A DNA stretch of 64,000 bases. Source: Candidatus Bathyarchaeota archaeon. Its GTDB lineage: Archaea > Thermoproteota > Bathyarchaeia > Bathyarchaeales > Bathycorpusculaceae. The position numbers and the translations under genes were made by a program. The DNA lies in contig JAOZHU010000025.1 of NCBI GenBank assembly GCA_026014705.1, positions 124,001-188,000 of the forward strand, given 5' to 3'. Below the pieces are notes generated by a model that was not told the DNA's origin, did no database searches, and saw nothing but the letters and a program-made list of their open reading frames with translations. This document shows positions 51,870 to 61,923 of the stretch, piece after piece (the stretch's first letter is position 1; the number at the start of each line of letters is the position of its first letter).

Positions 51870-53663
51870 TTATGCTGCCCAGAAGGGCGACTTTTTCCGC
51901 ATGTGAGCAAGGTATTCTTTCAGCACTTCCTGTTCTTCCGCGGTTAACTTGTCCAGATATGTTGTCAGCAGGGCTTTTGCGTCGGGTTCAGGCACTTTCA
52001 CGTAGAGAACGTCTTTTTCAAAAACGTGCCTTCCAACGGCGGGTTTATCCATGGACACTGCCACCTGCATACCCTGCTTCGCTTCAGACAGCGCTTTGCC
52101 CCTGTCTTGGATCTGCTGTACTTCGCCTATTTCTTCGCCGTTTTCTGCCCTCACCAGCGTGCATTTGGGTTTGAGTTTTCCGCCGAGGACTTCAACACCG
52201 AAGATGGCAGGCTTCACTCTTCTGAAGATGTATCCTTCCATGACACGGATTTTTCCCGGCTTAACGAGTTTCTCGAATTCCTGCTCAATCTTGGCTTCAC
52301 GCTTACATTTGAGCCATTCCAAGTACTTGTCTATCAAGTTGTAGATTATTGGCTCCCTGAAAATCTGGATGTCACTGTTGGCTGCTTCCTGTTCAGCATC
52401 AGGCAAAACTTTCACTCCAAACGCCAAGATGACGCCTGACAGCGGCTCACGCGATTTAACCACAGAAGCCTCTATCACGTCGCGCTTCGAGACATCGCCC
52501 ACATCCGCAATCCGTATCTGCACGTTATTCCGCTTCAAAATCTCAGCAATAGCCTCCAAAGAACCCAGCGTATCAGCCTTCAGCACTATGCCTTCAACCT
52601 CGGTGGATATGCGTATTTTCCCAATTTCCTCCATAATAAGCGCCGCGTATTTCTCGGGCTCTTCGTTCGGCGGCACAGCGTACAACGGCGCACCCGCAAG
52701 CGCGCCTTCTAAACCAGCAGCCACAATTTTCACTCCTGCCGCCGCAAAAACGCAGTCAACCGAGGCGAATTTGTCGCGGGGGTCTCTGATTTCGTCCAGA
52801 GGCTTAGGAACCAGAATGGCTCTTATGCGGGTTACGATGGGTTTATCTTTGCCGCCGACAACAACCATGTCATCCCTCTGCAACGTGCCGTCATAAATTA
52901 TCGTGTTCAACGTCAAACCCAAGCCAGGTTCTTCTTTGACTTCGAGCACAGAGCCCTTAGCTGCGCCTTCAGTCGTCTGCAGCTGCTTCCGCAGGTACTG
53001 CTGCGTTAAGCCGACAAGCACCATGAGCAGTTCAGTGATGCCTTCCCCAGTCTTTGCGCTGGTCGGCACCAAAGCTATTGTTGAAGTGAAGTCCTTTATG
53101 TGGTCGAAACGGTCGGTTCTGAAGCCTAACCGCGAAAACGTACCCATAATCGCATAGAGCTTGTTATCCACATCCTCTTTCACGTAAGCGTCCTGAGCTG
53201 CGTAAGCTTTCAGGAAGGGCGTTTCAGGCTGAGCTTTCCAGCCGGGAACGCGGTCCACCTTGTTCACAGCGACTATGAACGGTGTTTTGCGTGTTTTCAG
53301 GATTTCTATGCACTCGTTGGTTTGGGCTTCGAAACCGCGCAGTATATCGATGACGAGGATAGCGATGTCGGCTACGCTGCCGCCCCTGCGCCTTAAATTA
53401 GTGAAAGCCTCATGTCCAGGCGTGTCGACGATGAGCAAACCTGGGATTTCTATTGCGCCCTTCATCGTGGACAGCATGGGACCTAAGAGTTGCTTGATGG
53501 TTTCAACTGGGAAGAAACTTGCGCCAATATGCTGGGTCATTCCGCCTGCTTCTCGGGCTTGAACGCTTGTTTTGCGGATTCTGTCCAGTAGGAGAGTCTT
53601 GCCAGTGTCCACGTGTCCGAGAACGCATACGATTGGTTGGCGAATGGGCATTTTGGCGTGCAT
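51870..53663 (-). CDS. infB: Translation initiation factor aIF5B
   Basis: GTPase promoting ribosomal subunit joining. G1 GHVDTGKT (16-23), G3 DTPGHEAF, G4 NKVD, then the domains II-IV typical of IF2/eIF5B, with a C-terminal helical part. Length of 593-597 residues matches archaeal aIF5B. Start ATG 53651 or 53663. Confidence 0.95.
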   Translation of the reverse strand: MHAKMPIRQPIVCVLGHVDTGKTLLLDRIRKTSVQAREAGGMTQHIGASFFPVETIKQLLGPMLSTMKGAIEIPGLLIVDTPGHEAFTNLRRRGGSVADIAILVIDILRGFEAQTNECIEILKTRKTPFIVAVNKVDRVPGWKAQPETPFLKAYAAQDAYVKEDVDNKLYAIMGTFSRLGFRTDRFDHIKDFTSTIALVPTSAKTGEGITELLMVLVGLTQQYLRKQLQTTEGAAKGSVLEVKEEPGLGLTLNTIIYDGTLQRDDMVVVGGKDKPIVTRIRAILVPKPLDEIRDPRDKFASVDCVFAAAGVKIVAAGLEGALAGAPLYAVPPNEEPEKYAALIMEEIGKIRISTEVEGIVLKADTLGSLEAIAEILKRNNVQIRIADVGDVSKRDVIEASVVKSREPLSGVILAFGVKVLPDAEQEAANSDIQIFREPIIYNLIDKYLEWLKCKREAKIEQEFEKLVKPGKIRVMEGYIFRRVKPAIFGVEVLGGKLKPKCTLVRAENGEEIGEVQQIQDRGKALSEAKQGMQVAVSMDKPAVGRHVFEKDVLYVKVPEPDAKALLTTYLDKLTAEEQEVLKEYLAHMRKKSPFWAA

Positions 53664-53797
53664 CTCTCTGTTTTGATTTGGTTAGCAAAGTGCAACTGTG
53701 CTATGGGATAGTGAGTTTTGGTTAATAAACTCTCAGCCTATAGCGCGGCAATATTTTTAAGCGTGCTGCTGGCTAAGCTTTTCGAGGTGATGTTTGT

Positions 53798-54115
53798 TTG
53801 CCTTATTGTGTAAAGTGTGGAGCTCCTGTGAAGGACGAGGACAAGTTCTGCGCTGTTTGCGGTGCGGCAGTGGCTAAATTCACGCGTGAAGAGTTCAGTG
53901 TTTCAGCCAGTAACCTTGTTGACCGAGTTAAAGAGCTGCTTCATGAGGGAAACGTGACTAGGATAATCGTCAAGGATGAGAAGGGCAAAGTTCTGCTTGA
54001 AATTCCCGCAACCATAGGCGTAATCGGCACGGTTTTGGCTCCGTGGCTGGCAGCCTTAGGCGTCATAGCCGCGCTGGCTACAAATTGCAAGATAGTTGTC
54101 GAAAGAAGAGAGTAA
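53798..54115 (+). CDS. Zinc-ribbon DUF4342 protein
   Basis: 105 residues. The N-terminal zinc ribbon has CVKCGAPV and CAVCGAAV, followed by FSVSASNLVDRVKELLHEGN and a membrane-like Gly/Ala/Leu helix (TVLAPWLAALGVIAALA), the DUF4342 layout. TTG start. The gene is divergent from infB. Confidence 0.75.
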   Translation: MPYCVKCGAPVKDEDKFCAVCGAAVAKFTREEFSVSASNLVDRVKELLHEGNVTRIIVKDEKGKVLLEIPATIGVIGTVLAPWLAALGVIAALATNCKIVVERRE

Positions 54116-54120
54116 AATGG

Positions 54121-54324
54121 CTATTCTGGCGGCTTGACTATAAGCAGGAACACGCCGACACCGAGAAGCACGATACTTAGGAGCACGAAGAACGCCGTAA
54201 ACACTCCCAAGGCTTCGGTGCTTGTCGCTGTGAAGTATAGGAGTAATCCGCCTATTATCGTAATTAGTAAGCCGAAGAATTTTTCGGCAAGGGATACCCA
54301 GAACGTGTCTCCTTCTTCGCTCAT
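54121..54324 (-). CDS. Small two-helix membrane protein
   Basis: 67 residues with two hydrophobic helices (about 12-28 and 35-61) and short charged ends. ATG start. It is convergent with the DUF4342 gene. Function unknown. Confidence 0.55.
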   Translation of the reverse strand: MSEEGDTFWVSLAEKFFGLLITIIGGLLLYFTATSTEALGVFTAFFVLLSIVLLGVGVFLLIVKPPE

Positions 54325-54553
54325 GCCGTTTCAGTCCTTTTTTCCATTGTGCTTCCTACATAACATACGAACGGTTATTTTAAATTTCTCTTATTTGCCC
54401 TTGTGTTTGGTGGTGGCTTGCGCGGTTTTTATGGTTTACCGTGTTGTAGTTTCACAAAATCATACGCATAGACCTGCTTGCATGCTTCAGTGCTGGGCGG
54501 AAAATCTGAACTTACACGCTGCTAAAGGCAGATGTTGTTGTTAAAAGCATTAA

Positions 54554-54679
54554 TGGTGCAGCGGGCAGGATTCGAACCTGCGAACCCCTGCGGGAAAGGA
54601 TTTCCCCTTGCGGAGCCCATTTTTCAGGCCAAACGCGATCTTGAGTCCTTCACCTTTGACCTGGCTTGGTTACCGCTGC
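54554..54679 (-). tRNA. tRNA-Leu (CAA) with intron
   Basis: Acceptor GCAGCGG/CCGCTGC, T arm GCAGG-TTCGAAT-CCTGC, long variable arm with CCC-GCA-GGG, and an encoded CCA (54556-54554). The anticodon stem AAGGA pairs with TCCTT only if a 38-nt intron (54639-54602) is removed from between positions 37 and 38, the canonical archaeal site. Anticodon CAA at 54643-54641. Confidence 0.92.
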
Positions 54680-54745
54680 CCCTCATCGTAGGCTAAAAAC
54701 TAAATTCCAAGCGCTGTCTTATTAATCATTCTAATACTAAAGCGG

Positions 54746-56378
54746 TTACTGCCTAAACTTCTTAAAGTAAACAACGACGCCTGCTGCAGCTCCAGCACCG
54801 CCAGCTCCAGCGCCGATGAACAAGCCATTCGCCGCTAGAAATGACGGCTCCTCCACAGGTGATTAGTATCATGTTGCTTTCGCATTCGTAGACTGTCTTG
54901 CTGCCTGCGAAGGTGGCTTGGGCGGTCAGTATGCCGCTTGTCTTTGGCTGGAAGCTCGCGGTGAATGTGCCGTTTTCAAACGTGAGGCAGGTTACGGTTT
55001 TTGTTTCGTTGGAAGTCATGAATTGAACGACGACGGAGTTGTTGACACTTGGCGGCTGCAGCGTTCCAGTAACCGTTAGGTTTTCGCCTAAAACCGTGGT
55101 TTTCTGGGTAACATTGAAGTCTATTATCGTTGAAGGGTGCTTCACTGTGAAGTTACCTGTTGCCGTGAGATTGTTCTTCAGAGTGTCCACCGCCTGCACG
55201 GCATATTCCACGAGCGCCCCTGCTTCTTGTCGCGGTATCGTGGCGTTGCAGGTCATGTTGCTGACAGCCATCGCAATCGTTGTAACGTTAGCCCAGTGGT
55301 CTGTCGTGTACTTTAGCGTGGCGTTCTCCAGCGCCATCAAGTTAGCAGCGTACGCGATTAGGGTTTCATTCGTCGGGTACACTTTTTTGGGGAAAGTCAA
55401 TGGCGAGAGGCTGCCGCCGAAGGTGGTTTTCACGAGGAACTCCACGGTGCCTGAGCCTACTTCGCCCATGAGCACAAGGTGGTACACGTTCGACTGCATT
55501 GATGTTGTTGTGTAGTTTAGGAACATGTCTTGTCCGTTGTATTCACAGCTTGCGTAGGCGACGCCGCGGTAGCCTTCGCTTTCAAGGTTGTAGCCGCCGA
55601 TGTTGCTGCTCAGGTTGCCGTAAAGCCCTGGCTCCCACGGTAATGAAACGTTGTTTATGCTGGTTGATTGCTGCTTGTTCATTAGGTACAATCTTGCTTC
55701 GTACATGTCCAGCGTGTCCGGCACTCTGACCCACAGTTCTATTCGCTGGGCAGCGGTTGTAAATTCGTAAGCCCAACTAGTGTAAAAGGTGGGTAGGCTG
55801 CCGTTTTTACCGTCAACATAATGCGCATACCACTTGTCGCATTCGATGTGTTCGATTACCATGAAGGTGGCCTGCTGTGTGCCGCGGCTTTCGCGGGCGT
55901 CGTTGACTATCACGAAGGTGTAGTTGCCTGTTTCTTTCGGTTCAAAGAATGGGTCGTCAACCGTCGTGCCTAAATGTTCTGGCAGCCCTGCGGCTTCAGT
56001 GTGCAAGCTTTCTAGTTGCCCTTTAGGGTTGTAAACGTATATGTCATAGTCTGTTTTGGGTTCGGAGCCCGTGTTTACCCATGCGCCGTAGCAGTAAACG
56101 TGGTAGCTACGTCCTGCCTGCAGCGGGCAGATGACTGTCCAGTTTTTGCCGATGCCTATCTTTGAAGTGTTGAAGTATACTGGGAAAACGGGTTTCTCGA
56201 CGTAGGTGTAATTGCCCAGAATTTGGTCATTCTCGTAGGTGTGCACGTAGAGCTGCGATTCTGAAGCTCCCTGTGCATGCATGTTGAGAGCCAGAGCTGC
56301 GAATAGCATCGTAGCCACGAGGCCAGCTGTTGCAAGCCGAGTTTTCTTCACCGGTGAGGCACCCTTCAATTTGGACAA
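54746..56378 (-). pseudogene. Surface protein with frameshifted C-terminal anchor
   Basis: A secreted protein of about 538 residues with a signal peptide (LATAGLVATMLFAALALNMH), many N-glycosylation sequons and beta-rich repeats, ending in an Arg/Trp-rich tail (HRRWSWRCWSCSRRRC). In the +1 frame the same DNA encodes FLAANGLFIGAGAGGAGAAA and a basic VVVYFKKFRQ, a classical archaeal C-terminal membrane anchor. Removing one C from the CC pair at 54858-54859 joins the two, restoring the stop at 54746. The body is certainly coding; the frameshift is real or an assembly error. Confidence 0.75.
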
Positions 56379-56499
56379 TGAATGCCTTTTTGTCGGTAGC
56401 CATGCATATTTGTTATGAAAACTTGGTCTTGATTGTTGATGTTTCGGATTTCGAATACGAAATTGGGGTATTCACCAAAAAGGTAAAAGCGCTCCGTAC

Positions 56500-57405
56500 A
56501 TGAATAGTAGAAAGGCGCACGCCATGCGGACGCAGCACAAAATCATATTTGGCAGCAGCCAGAGGATGACTGAACTAGCGGACTCGAGCGTGCATTTGAT
56601 GGTGACTTCGCCGCCTTATCCCATGATTGAAATGTGGGATTCTCTCTTCGCAAAAATGGATTTGAGCATTGCAGAGTTGTGGCGGAAGCTTGAGGCAGAG
56701 CGCCGTGAAGAAAACGTGACACAGATTTACGAGCACATGCACGGCAACCTTGCTGAAGTGTGGCGGGAAGCTCACCGAGTTTTGGTAGACGGCGGCATAG
56801 CCTGCATAAATATCGGCGACACAGTTCGCACCGTAAACGGCAGTTTTCGCTTGTTCGCTAACCACTCAAAAATCATCGAGCACTGCGAGCGAATAGGCTT
56901 CACAACACTGCCATATATATTATGGAAGAAGCCTACCACGAAACCGAAGTACAATGGCAAAGGCGCTTTTCTCGGTTCAGGCTTTCTTCCGCCTAACGCC
57001 TATGTCACGTTGGACTGCGAGTTCATACTGCTCTTCAGGAAAGGAAAACTGCGCCGTTTTCAACCTCATGACCAGCGCCGCTACGACAGCGCCTTTGAGA
57101 AGAGCGAGCGTGACGAGTGGTTTTCGCAAATCTGGACGTTAACTGGGGCTCGCCAGACCGAAAGTCAACTAGAAAGACGAATCGCTGCCTTCCCAGAGGA
57201 ACTTGCGAATCGCCTCGTTAGAATGTTCTCAGTCAAAGGCGACACGGTGCTGGATCCTTTCTTGGGTTCAGGCACAACCGCAATTGCAGCGATGCGAAAT
57301 GAGAGAAACAGCATCGGCTACGAGGTAGACGAGAGTTTGCTGCCGCTCATAACAAAGAAATTGGTTTTGGGTCAGCAGAAAGTAAGCTTAAGGCATGAAA
57401 AATGA
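56500..57405 (+). CDS. Site-specific DNA methyltransferase (beta class)
   Basis: 301 residues. Motif IV is VTSPPYPMIEMWD (about 35-47), and motif I with DPFLGSGTTAIAAMR follows near residue 255, the beta-group order of N4-cytosine/N6-adenine methylases. The intervening PNAYVTLDCEFILLFRK supports this. No restriction endonuclease gene lies beside it, so it is an orphan methylase, probably for regulation or protection. ATG 56500 or 56524. Confidence 0.88.
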   Translation: MNSRKAHAMRTQHKIIFGSSQRMTELADSSVHLMVTSPPYPMIEMWDSLFAKMDLSIAELWRKLEAERREENVTQIYEHMHGNLAEVWREAHRVLVDGGIACINIGDTVRTVNGSFRLFANHSKIIEHCERIGFTTLPYILWKKPTTKPKYNGKGAFLGSGFLPPNAYVTLDCEFILLFRKGKLRRFQPHDQRRYDSAFEKSERDEWFSQIWTLTGARQTESQLERRIAAFPEELANRLVRMFSVKGDTVLDPFLGSGTTAIAAMRNERNSIGYEVDESLLPLITKKLVLGQQKVSLRHEK

Positions 57406-57558
57406 TCGAGATTGCTGAGAATCCCCAATTTTGAGCCAATATGGCTTGTTGAGCATGTTTTCGCTTTTAGCGTTTATAATTTGGTGTTTTCTCTAGTTCC
57501 GTGAATTACCTAGTAAAAGTGAAGGATAGTCGATAATTCCAAAATTACTTACAAGCCA

Positions 57559-57620
57559 GCGGAATAGAGCACCAGCAGCCTAAGGTGGGAACATTAGTTC
57601 AAATCCCAACAGATCCGCCA
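57559..57620 (+). other. tRNA-like remnant
   Basis: Segment with GCGGA at the 5' end pairing to TCCGC near the 3' end, a TAGAGCACC D-arm-like stretch and TTCAAATCCCAAC resembling a T loop. It is about ten bases too short and the T stem mispairs, so it is not a functional tRNA. Possibly an integration scar or degenerate tRNA. Confidence 0.25.
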
Positions 57621-57634
57621 ATCCGCTCATACCC

Positions 57635-58150
57635 TTAGGTAGGTATGCTTTTTAGGTATTTGTTCCACAGGTAAGCTGCTGCGTAGCCTGCTGAGAGTCC
57701 GCTGCCTACAGCCACGAAAATCACCAGTCCCGACATCACCATGTTAAATTCAATAATCTGTAAGTACGTGGCAAACACGTAGTAGCTTAGAAAGCCGATT
57801 ATTGCGGTGCTGAAAGCCATGGCAAGCATCACCCTGTTTCGGTTCACGCCCTCCTTTTCGGGAAACGCTTTGAAAGCAAACATGAAAGCATCCACCAACA
57901 GCCCATAGAGAAACGTGAATATGAAAGTGAACGGACCAAAGGCGGAACGCGCCAACGCAGACAGAACGCCGCCAACTAGACCTACGTAAGTGGCGCCTAA
58001 TTTTCCCACAAAAAAAGTCGCCAATGCCAATACTACAGCTTGAACCGCTATGAGCAGGTAGCTGATAGGCGGCGGCACAAAAAAATTCATCACGAAAATT
58101 ATTGAACTGAACAGCGCCGCGATGAACAGCCGCTTAGCCTTCTGCATCAT
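57635..58150 (-). CDS. Integral membrane protein, ECF S-component-like
   Basis: 171 residues with five or six hydrophobic helices (ALFSSIIFVMNFFVPPP, LLIAVQAVVLALATFFVGKL, MLAMAFSTAIIGFLSYYVFA). The pattern of small helices with a GATYVGLVGGVLSAL turn resembles S components of energy-coupling factor vitamin transporters. There is no ATPase neighbour. The assignment is tentative. Confidence 0.6.
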   Translation of the reverse strand: MMQKAKRLFIAALFSSIIFVMNFFVPPPISYLLIAVQAVVLALATFFVGKLGATYVGLVGGVLSALARSAFGPFTFIFTFLYGLLVDAFMFAFKAFPEKEGVNRNRVMLAMAFSTAIIGFLSYYVFATYLQIIEFNMVMSGLVIFVAVGSGLSAGYAAAYLWNKYLKSIPT

Positions 58151-58379
58151 TAGTCTTCACGCTCAAATAAGGGAGTGGTTCAGTTTAAAAAACCTTGACA
58201 TGCAGAGGGCAGAAAAATTTGGTAGGTAAAACTATTGATGTTTCGCCCTTTTCTTTTTGTATGAGTGTTGCACGATATAGGCATATGTAATTTTTAACGG
58301 AAGATATAAATTGACAAGTTATCATAAGAGGGGAATGTTTTAGTATTTGACGCTTAGGTGTGTAAGAGGGGAATTTAGG

Positions 58380-59135
58380 GTGAGCACTCACGCAGAAGAC
58401 TTGAAACTCCGCTTAATGACCATCGAGCTGTTAAGAACTGCAAAGTATAAGCGCAATATTACGTACCGCGAACTAGCCTCAAGAACAGGCTTACCAGTAA
58501 CTGTGCTGAGCCGCTACGCAAAAGGACACGTGCTGCCAAACACTACGCGGGCGCAGCAACTGTGGCGCGTGCTAACAAAACTTGTGGGATTGGAAACTGA
58601 ACTGCGGAATAGAATAAAATTCGACGAAACAGGCTACTTCGACAATACCGAGATAGTAGGCGACTACAACATACTGCAGCAAGCCGCAAACCACGCGCTC
58701 GCAAATTTCGCTGGAAAACGCGTGACCAAAGTCTTATCTGCAGCCGTTGACGGAATCCCTTTAGCCACGATGGTTGCCAACGCGCTCGGCGTAAACCTTG
58801 TGGTGGCTAAACGTAACAAAGAAGTAGGCGTCAAAGCCTTTCTAGAGGAAACGTACATCCTCGGGAAAGACTCAGGCGTAACCATGACGCTTTTCATCCC
58901 CAAAGAAGCGATAAAAAAACGCGACAGCGTTCTAGTGGTAGACGACATGATTAAAAGCGGCGAAACACAGGAAGCGCTGGTTAACCTCGTCAAGAAAGCA
59001 AGAGCCGAAATCTCAGGCGTTTTCTCGCTTATCGCTGTAGGCGACGAATGGAAAAAACGGCTGAAGTTCAGCAACGGCGCCCCAGTGGAAGTCGTCACTT
59101 ACCTTAAATCGCCACTCGAAACAGACCACGCTTAG
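58380..59135 (+). CDS. HTH-phosphoribosyltransferase regulator (GfcR-like)
   Basis: 251 residues from the GTG 58380, which follows a TATA-like GATATAAATT. The N-terminal HTH (NITYRELASRTGLPVTVLSR) is followed by a PRT domain with SVLVVDDMIKSGET, the PRPP-binding motif. This is the layout of archaeal GfcR and related regulators that sense nucleotides or PRPP. An ORF from 58347 would extend the start without support. Confidence 0.85.
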   Translation: MSTHAEDLKLRLMTIELLRTAKYKRNITYRELASRTGLPVTVLSRYAKGHVLPNTTRAQQLWRVLTKLVGLETELRNRIKFDETGYFDNTEIVGDYNILQQAANHALANFAGKRVTKVLSAAVDGIPLATMVANALGVNLVVAKRNKEVGVKAFLEETYILGKDSGVTMTLFIPKEAIKKRDSVLVVDDMIKSGETQEALVNLVKKARAEISGVFSLIAVGDEWKKRLKFSNGAPVEVVTYLKSPLETDHA

Positions 59136-59217
59136 AGCAGCGTCACGTTTTGCTTCCGAAATATTAAACAACACCCAAACACGTAAACAAGTAACACACG
59201 TAGGGAGGCGTCTTTGA

Positions 59218-60243
59218 ATGCGAACCATAGAATGGCGAAACGGCGCAGTTTTCACGCTAGACCAAACCAAACTTCCTCTCGAAACAGTGACCCTGGAAAT
59301 AACAACAATCGACCAGATGGCTGAAGCCATCAGAAGCTTGCGCATAAGAGGCGCACCGTTATTGGGTGCAGCAGCAGCTTTCGCGTTGGCTTTAAAGGCT
59401 TACCACGCGCAAGCCGCAAGCAGCACAGCGCTTCTCTCGGAACTGGAGCACACGGCGAAAGTCATAAGGAGCACGAGACCAACAGCCGTGAACCTTTTCT
59501 GGGCAGTAGACAGAATCCTAAGCAAGGCACAAGATTTTTCGGGCAACATCGACGCTCTAAAGGCGTTTGTTGTGCAAGAAGCGCAGCGCATCGCGGATGA
59601 AGACGCGGAAGCTAATCGTGCAATTGGCAAGAACGGCGCTGAGTTAATCAAAGACGGCGATGTTGTTTTGACGCACTGTAACGCTGGCGAGTTGGCGACG
59701 GTTGAGTACGGCACCGCGCTTGGCGTGATAAGGGCAGCCGTGGGACAAGGTAAAAAAATCAAGGTTATCGCCACGGAAACGCGTCCGTTGCTGCAGGGCG
59801 CGAGGCTGACGGCTTACGAGCTTAAACGCGACGGCATACCCGTGACGCTGATTACGGATAACATGGTGGGCTACGTCATGCACAAAGGACTCGTGGACTG
59901 CGTTGTTGTAGGCGCAGACCGCATAGTCCAAGACGCTGTGTTCAACAAGATTGGCACGTTCACAGTTGCGGTTTTAGCCAAAGAGCACGATGTGCCGTTC
60001 TACGTGGCGGCGCCGAAATCCACCTTCGACTTACAGCACAAAGCAGCAGACATCGTGATTGAGGAGCGGAATCCGCTGGAAGTCACTAGTTTTGGCGGGC
60101 GACAAGTTGCCGCAAACGGCGTAAGCGTTCTTAACCCAGCTTTTGATGCTACACCGTTGAAGTATGTTTCGGCGATAATCTGTGAAAGCCGAGTGTACAG
60201 TAAGAAGGATTTTGCTAAGTTTAAGACTAAAGACGCTATGTGA
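59218..60243 (+). CDS. mtnA: Methylthioribose-1-phosphate isomerase family (MtnA/aIF2B-like)
   Basis: 341 residues. IRSLRIRGAPLLGAAAAFAL, TETRPLLQGARLTAYEL, DNMVGYVMHKGLVDCVVVGAD and NKIGTFTVAVLAKEHDVPFY are diagnostic. In archaea this family acts in methionine salvage or in ribose-1,5-bisphosphate metabolism. The gene is not next to other salvage genes. An ATG start is used. Confidence 0.9.
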   Translation: MRTIEWRNGAVFTLDQTKLPLETVTLEITTIDQMAEAIRSLRIRGAPLLGAAAAFALALKAYHAQAASSTALLSELEHTAKVIRSTRPTAVNLFWAVDRILSKAQDFSGNIDALKAFVVQEAQRIADEDAEANRAIGKNGAELIKDGDVVLTHCNAGELATVEYGTALGVIRAAVGQGKKIKVIATETRPLLQGARLTAYELKRDGIPVTLITDNMVGYVMHKGLVDCVVVGADRIVQDAVFNKIGTFTVAVLAKEHDVPFYVAAPKSTFDLQHKAADIVIEERNPLEVTSFGGRQVAANGVSVLNPAFDATPLKYVSAIICESRVYSKKDFAKFKTKDAM

Positions 60244-60304
60244 GCAAGGTTTGTTGAGCTAGTTTTTCGGCTTTTCGCGCGCGCCCAATGCACAAAGGCA
60301 TGGG

Positions 60305-61051
60305 TTGGTTTGGAATACTTACGCGGCGAGAGTAAGTCTTAAATCATCATACACCAGAGTAAACATCTACGGGGGAGAACCAGAGACGACGCACTTCGGA
60401 TTCAGCACACGCCCCTCAAGCGGGTTCATACAAGGCTTCGCCGTTATGCTCGTTGCTATCTGGGCAATTAACATCACTGTGCTGGTTGCAGCGGGAGACA
60501 CGTTAACAGCAGCCCTGTTCCTGCTAATTCTGCTAATACCCATCTCCATAGTAATCTACACGTTTACCAAACAACAGCGAAACAGCGGCGAAAAAGAAAC
60601 AATTTCAGATAAAGCAAAAAAGTTTCTGATGCCCCTGCACGGCGCAGCGTTTGCTTGCTGGGTGTTCGATATAACCACCACTTTCTACGCCATAGACATC
60701 GTACGCAGAGCCACTGAACTGAACCCGCTAGGCTGGCCCCTTGGAGCCGTAGGCGCACTGATATTTTACGTGCCGGCAACTGTTTTCACTTACATCTTGC
60801 TGTTCAAAATTGGGCGAAGAGAATCGCTTGGTGCGGCTGCCGTGATAACGGCTTTGGCGGCTTATTTGGGCTGGATGAACTTCAACGCAGGCACGCAGAA
60901 TTTCGGCTTCTTCGTTAATTCCGTGTCTTTCACGATGCAAAGTTACTGCTTGCTGTTTTCTCTTGTTGCCGTGGTGGATTTGATTTACGCGGTTGCTTTC
61001 GCGAAATTAGTGAAGCGCGACGCAAGTCTCGTCCAGAGAAAAATAGGCTAA
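60305..61051 (+). CDS. Six-helix membrane protein
   Basis: 248 residues with about six hydrophobic segments (GFAVMLVAIWAINITVLVAA, LFLLILLIPISIVIYTF, FYVPATVFTYILLF and others). FDITTTFYAIDI and ELNPLGWPLG resemble small DUF5658-like membrane families, but that is only an impression. Start GTG 60305 is uncertain; function unknown. Confidence 0.6.
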   Translation: MVWNTYAARVSLKSSYTRVNIYGGEPETTHFGFSTRPSSGFIQGFAVMLVAIWAINITVLVAAGDTLTAALFLLILLIPISIVIYTFTKQQRNSGEKETISDKAKKFLMPLHGAAFACWVFDITTTFYAIDIVRRATELNPLGWPLGAVGALIFYVPATVFTYILLFKIGRRESLGAAAVITALAAYLGWMNFNAGTQNFGFFVNSVSFTMQSYCLLFSLVAVVDLIYAVAFAKLVKRDASLVQRKIG

Positions 61052-61164
61052 TCAACATTCCAAGTCCGCAGCAATTGTTGAAACTTGAAGCGCAAGCGGT
61101 TAGGTGGCGAGATTCAGGGATTAAGAAAAATTAGCGAGCGGGCTTTTGTCTAAGCAGAGAGCAT

Positions 61165-61695
61165 TCACCCGAGTCTTGGATGCCTTTTCAGTGAATTTTT
61201 TCTGACTCTTTCCTGTTCTTTCTGGGCAATGATTTTCTTTATATCGCCTAAGACTTCTCTGTGGCGGTCTTCGTCTTCGATTATTGTTGAAAAGACACGT
61301 TTAAGCTGCTCCATGTTAACGTTATAGATTTGCTGAACTTCTTTAGCCATAAGCTCCAACGTTTTCAGCTGTGCATAAACGTGGTATTCTTCGCCGAAGA
61401 GACCCTCTAAGACGGTTAATCTCTCTGCAAGTTCAGGCAGTTCATCGTCGCCTATTCTTTCTAATCTTGCAATGTCCTTGCGGAAGTCACCAGTGATATA
61501 CCATATTTCACCCAGCATTTTTTCACAGTCTTTAGGCTTCGTTTTTGTCTTGGCTATGCTGTCGCTTATGCCTTTCAAAGTTACAGCATGCTTCTTGCTG
61601 TCGATTGAAATGTACGATAGAAGAGACTTTATCAGGGGCAACTCAGTTTTGGCTGCAAGAACCTCGTATAGCAGCGCCACCTCGTTTTCCAGCAA
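61165..61695 (-). CDS. Ferritin-like/rubrerythrin-type helical protein
   Basis: 176 residues, all helical. EVALLYEVLAAKTELPLIKS, KKHAVTLKGI, EEYHVYAQLKTLELMA and IIEDEDRHREVLGDI place Glu and His residues as in four-helix diiron ferritin-like proteins. A role in iron or peroxide handling is inferred; ligand completeness cannot be judged without alignment. Confidence 0.7.
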   Translation of the reverse strand: MLENEVALLYEVLAAKTELPLIKSLLSYISIDSKKHAVTLKGISDSIAKTKTKPKDCEKMLGEIWYITGDFRKDIARLERIGDDELPELAERLTVLEGLFGEEYHVYAQLKTLELMAKEVQQIYNVNMEQLKRVFSTIIEDEDRHREVLGDIKKIIAQKEQERVRKNSLKRHPRLG

Positions 61696-61923
61696 GCTTA
61701 GGCATCCGAGGAAAGACGCAATGGCTTCTGGGTTATTATTTTCAACACAACGAACGCCCTATTATACAAAGTGCGTAGCGGTTGGTTAAATAAGTTGTGA
61801 ATTACGATTTACTATACAGTGCCCATCAAAAATGGTTCGCAGAGCTGCCCTTGTTTAGGCTAAAAAGGTCATAACGTTAATTAGTTAACTGCCTAAGAGT
61901 AAATGGAAGAATGTTGATGAATA

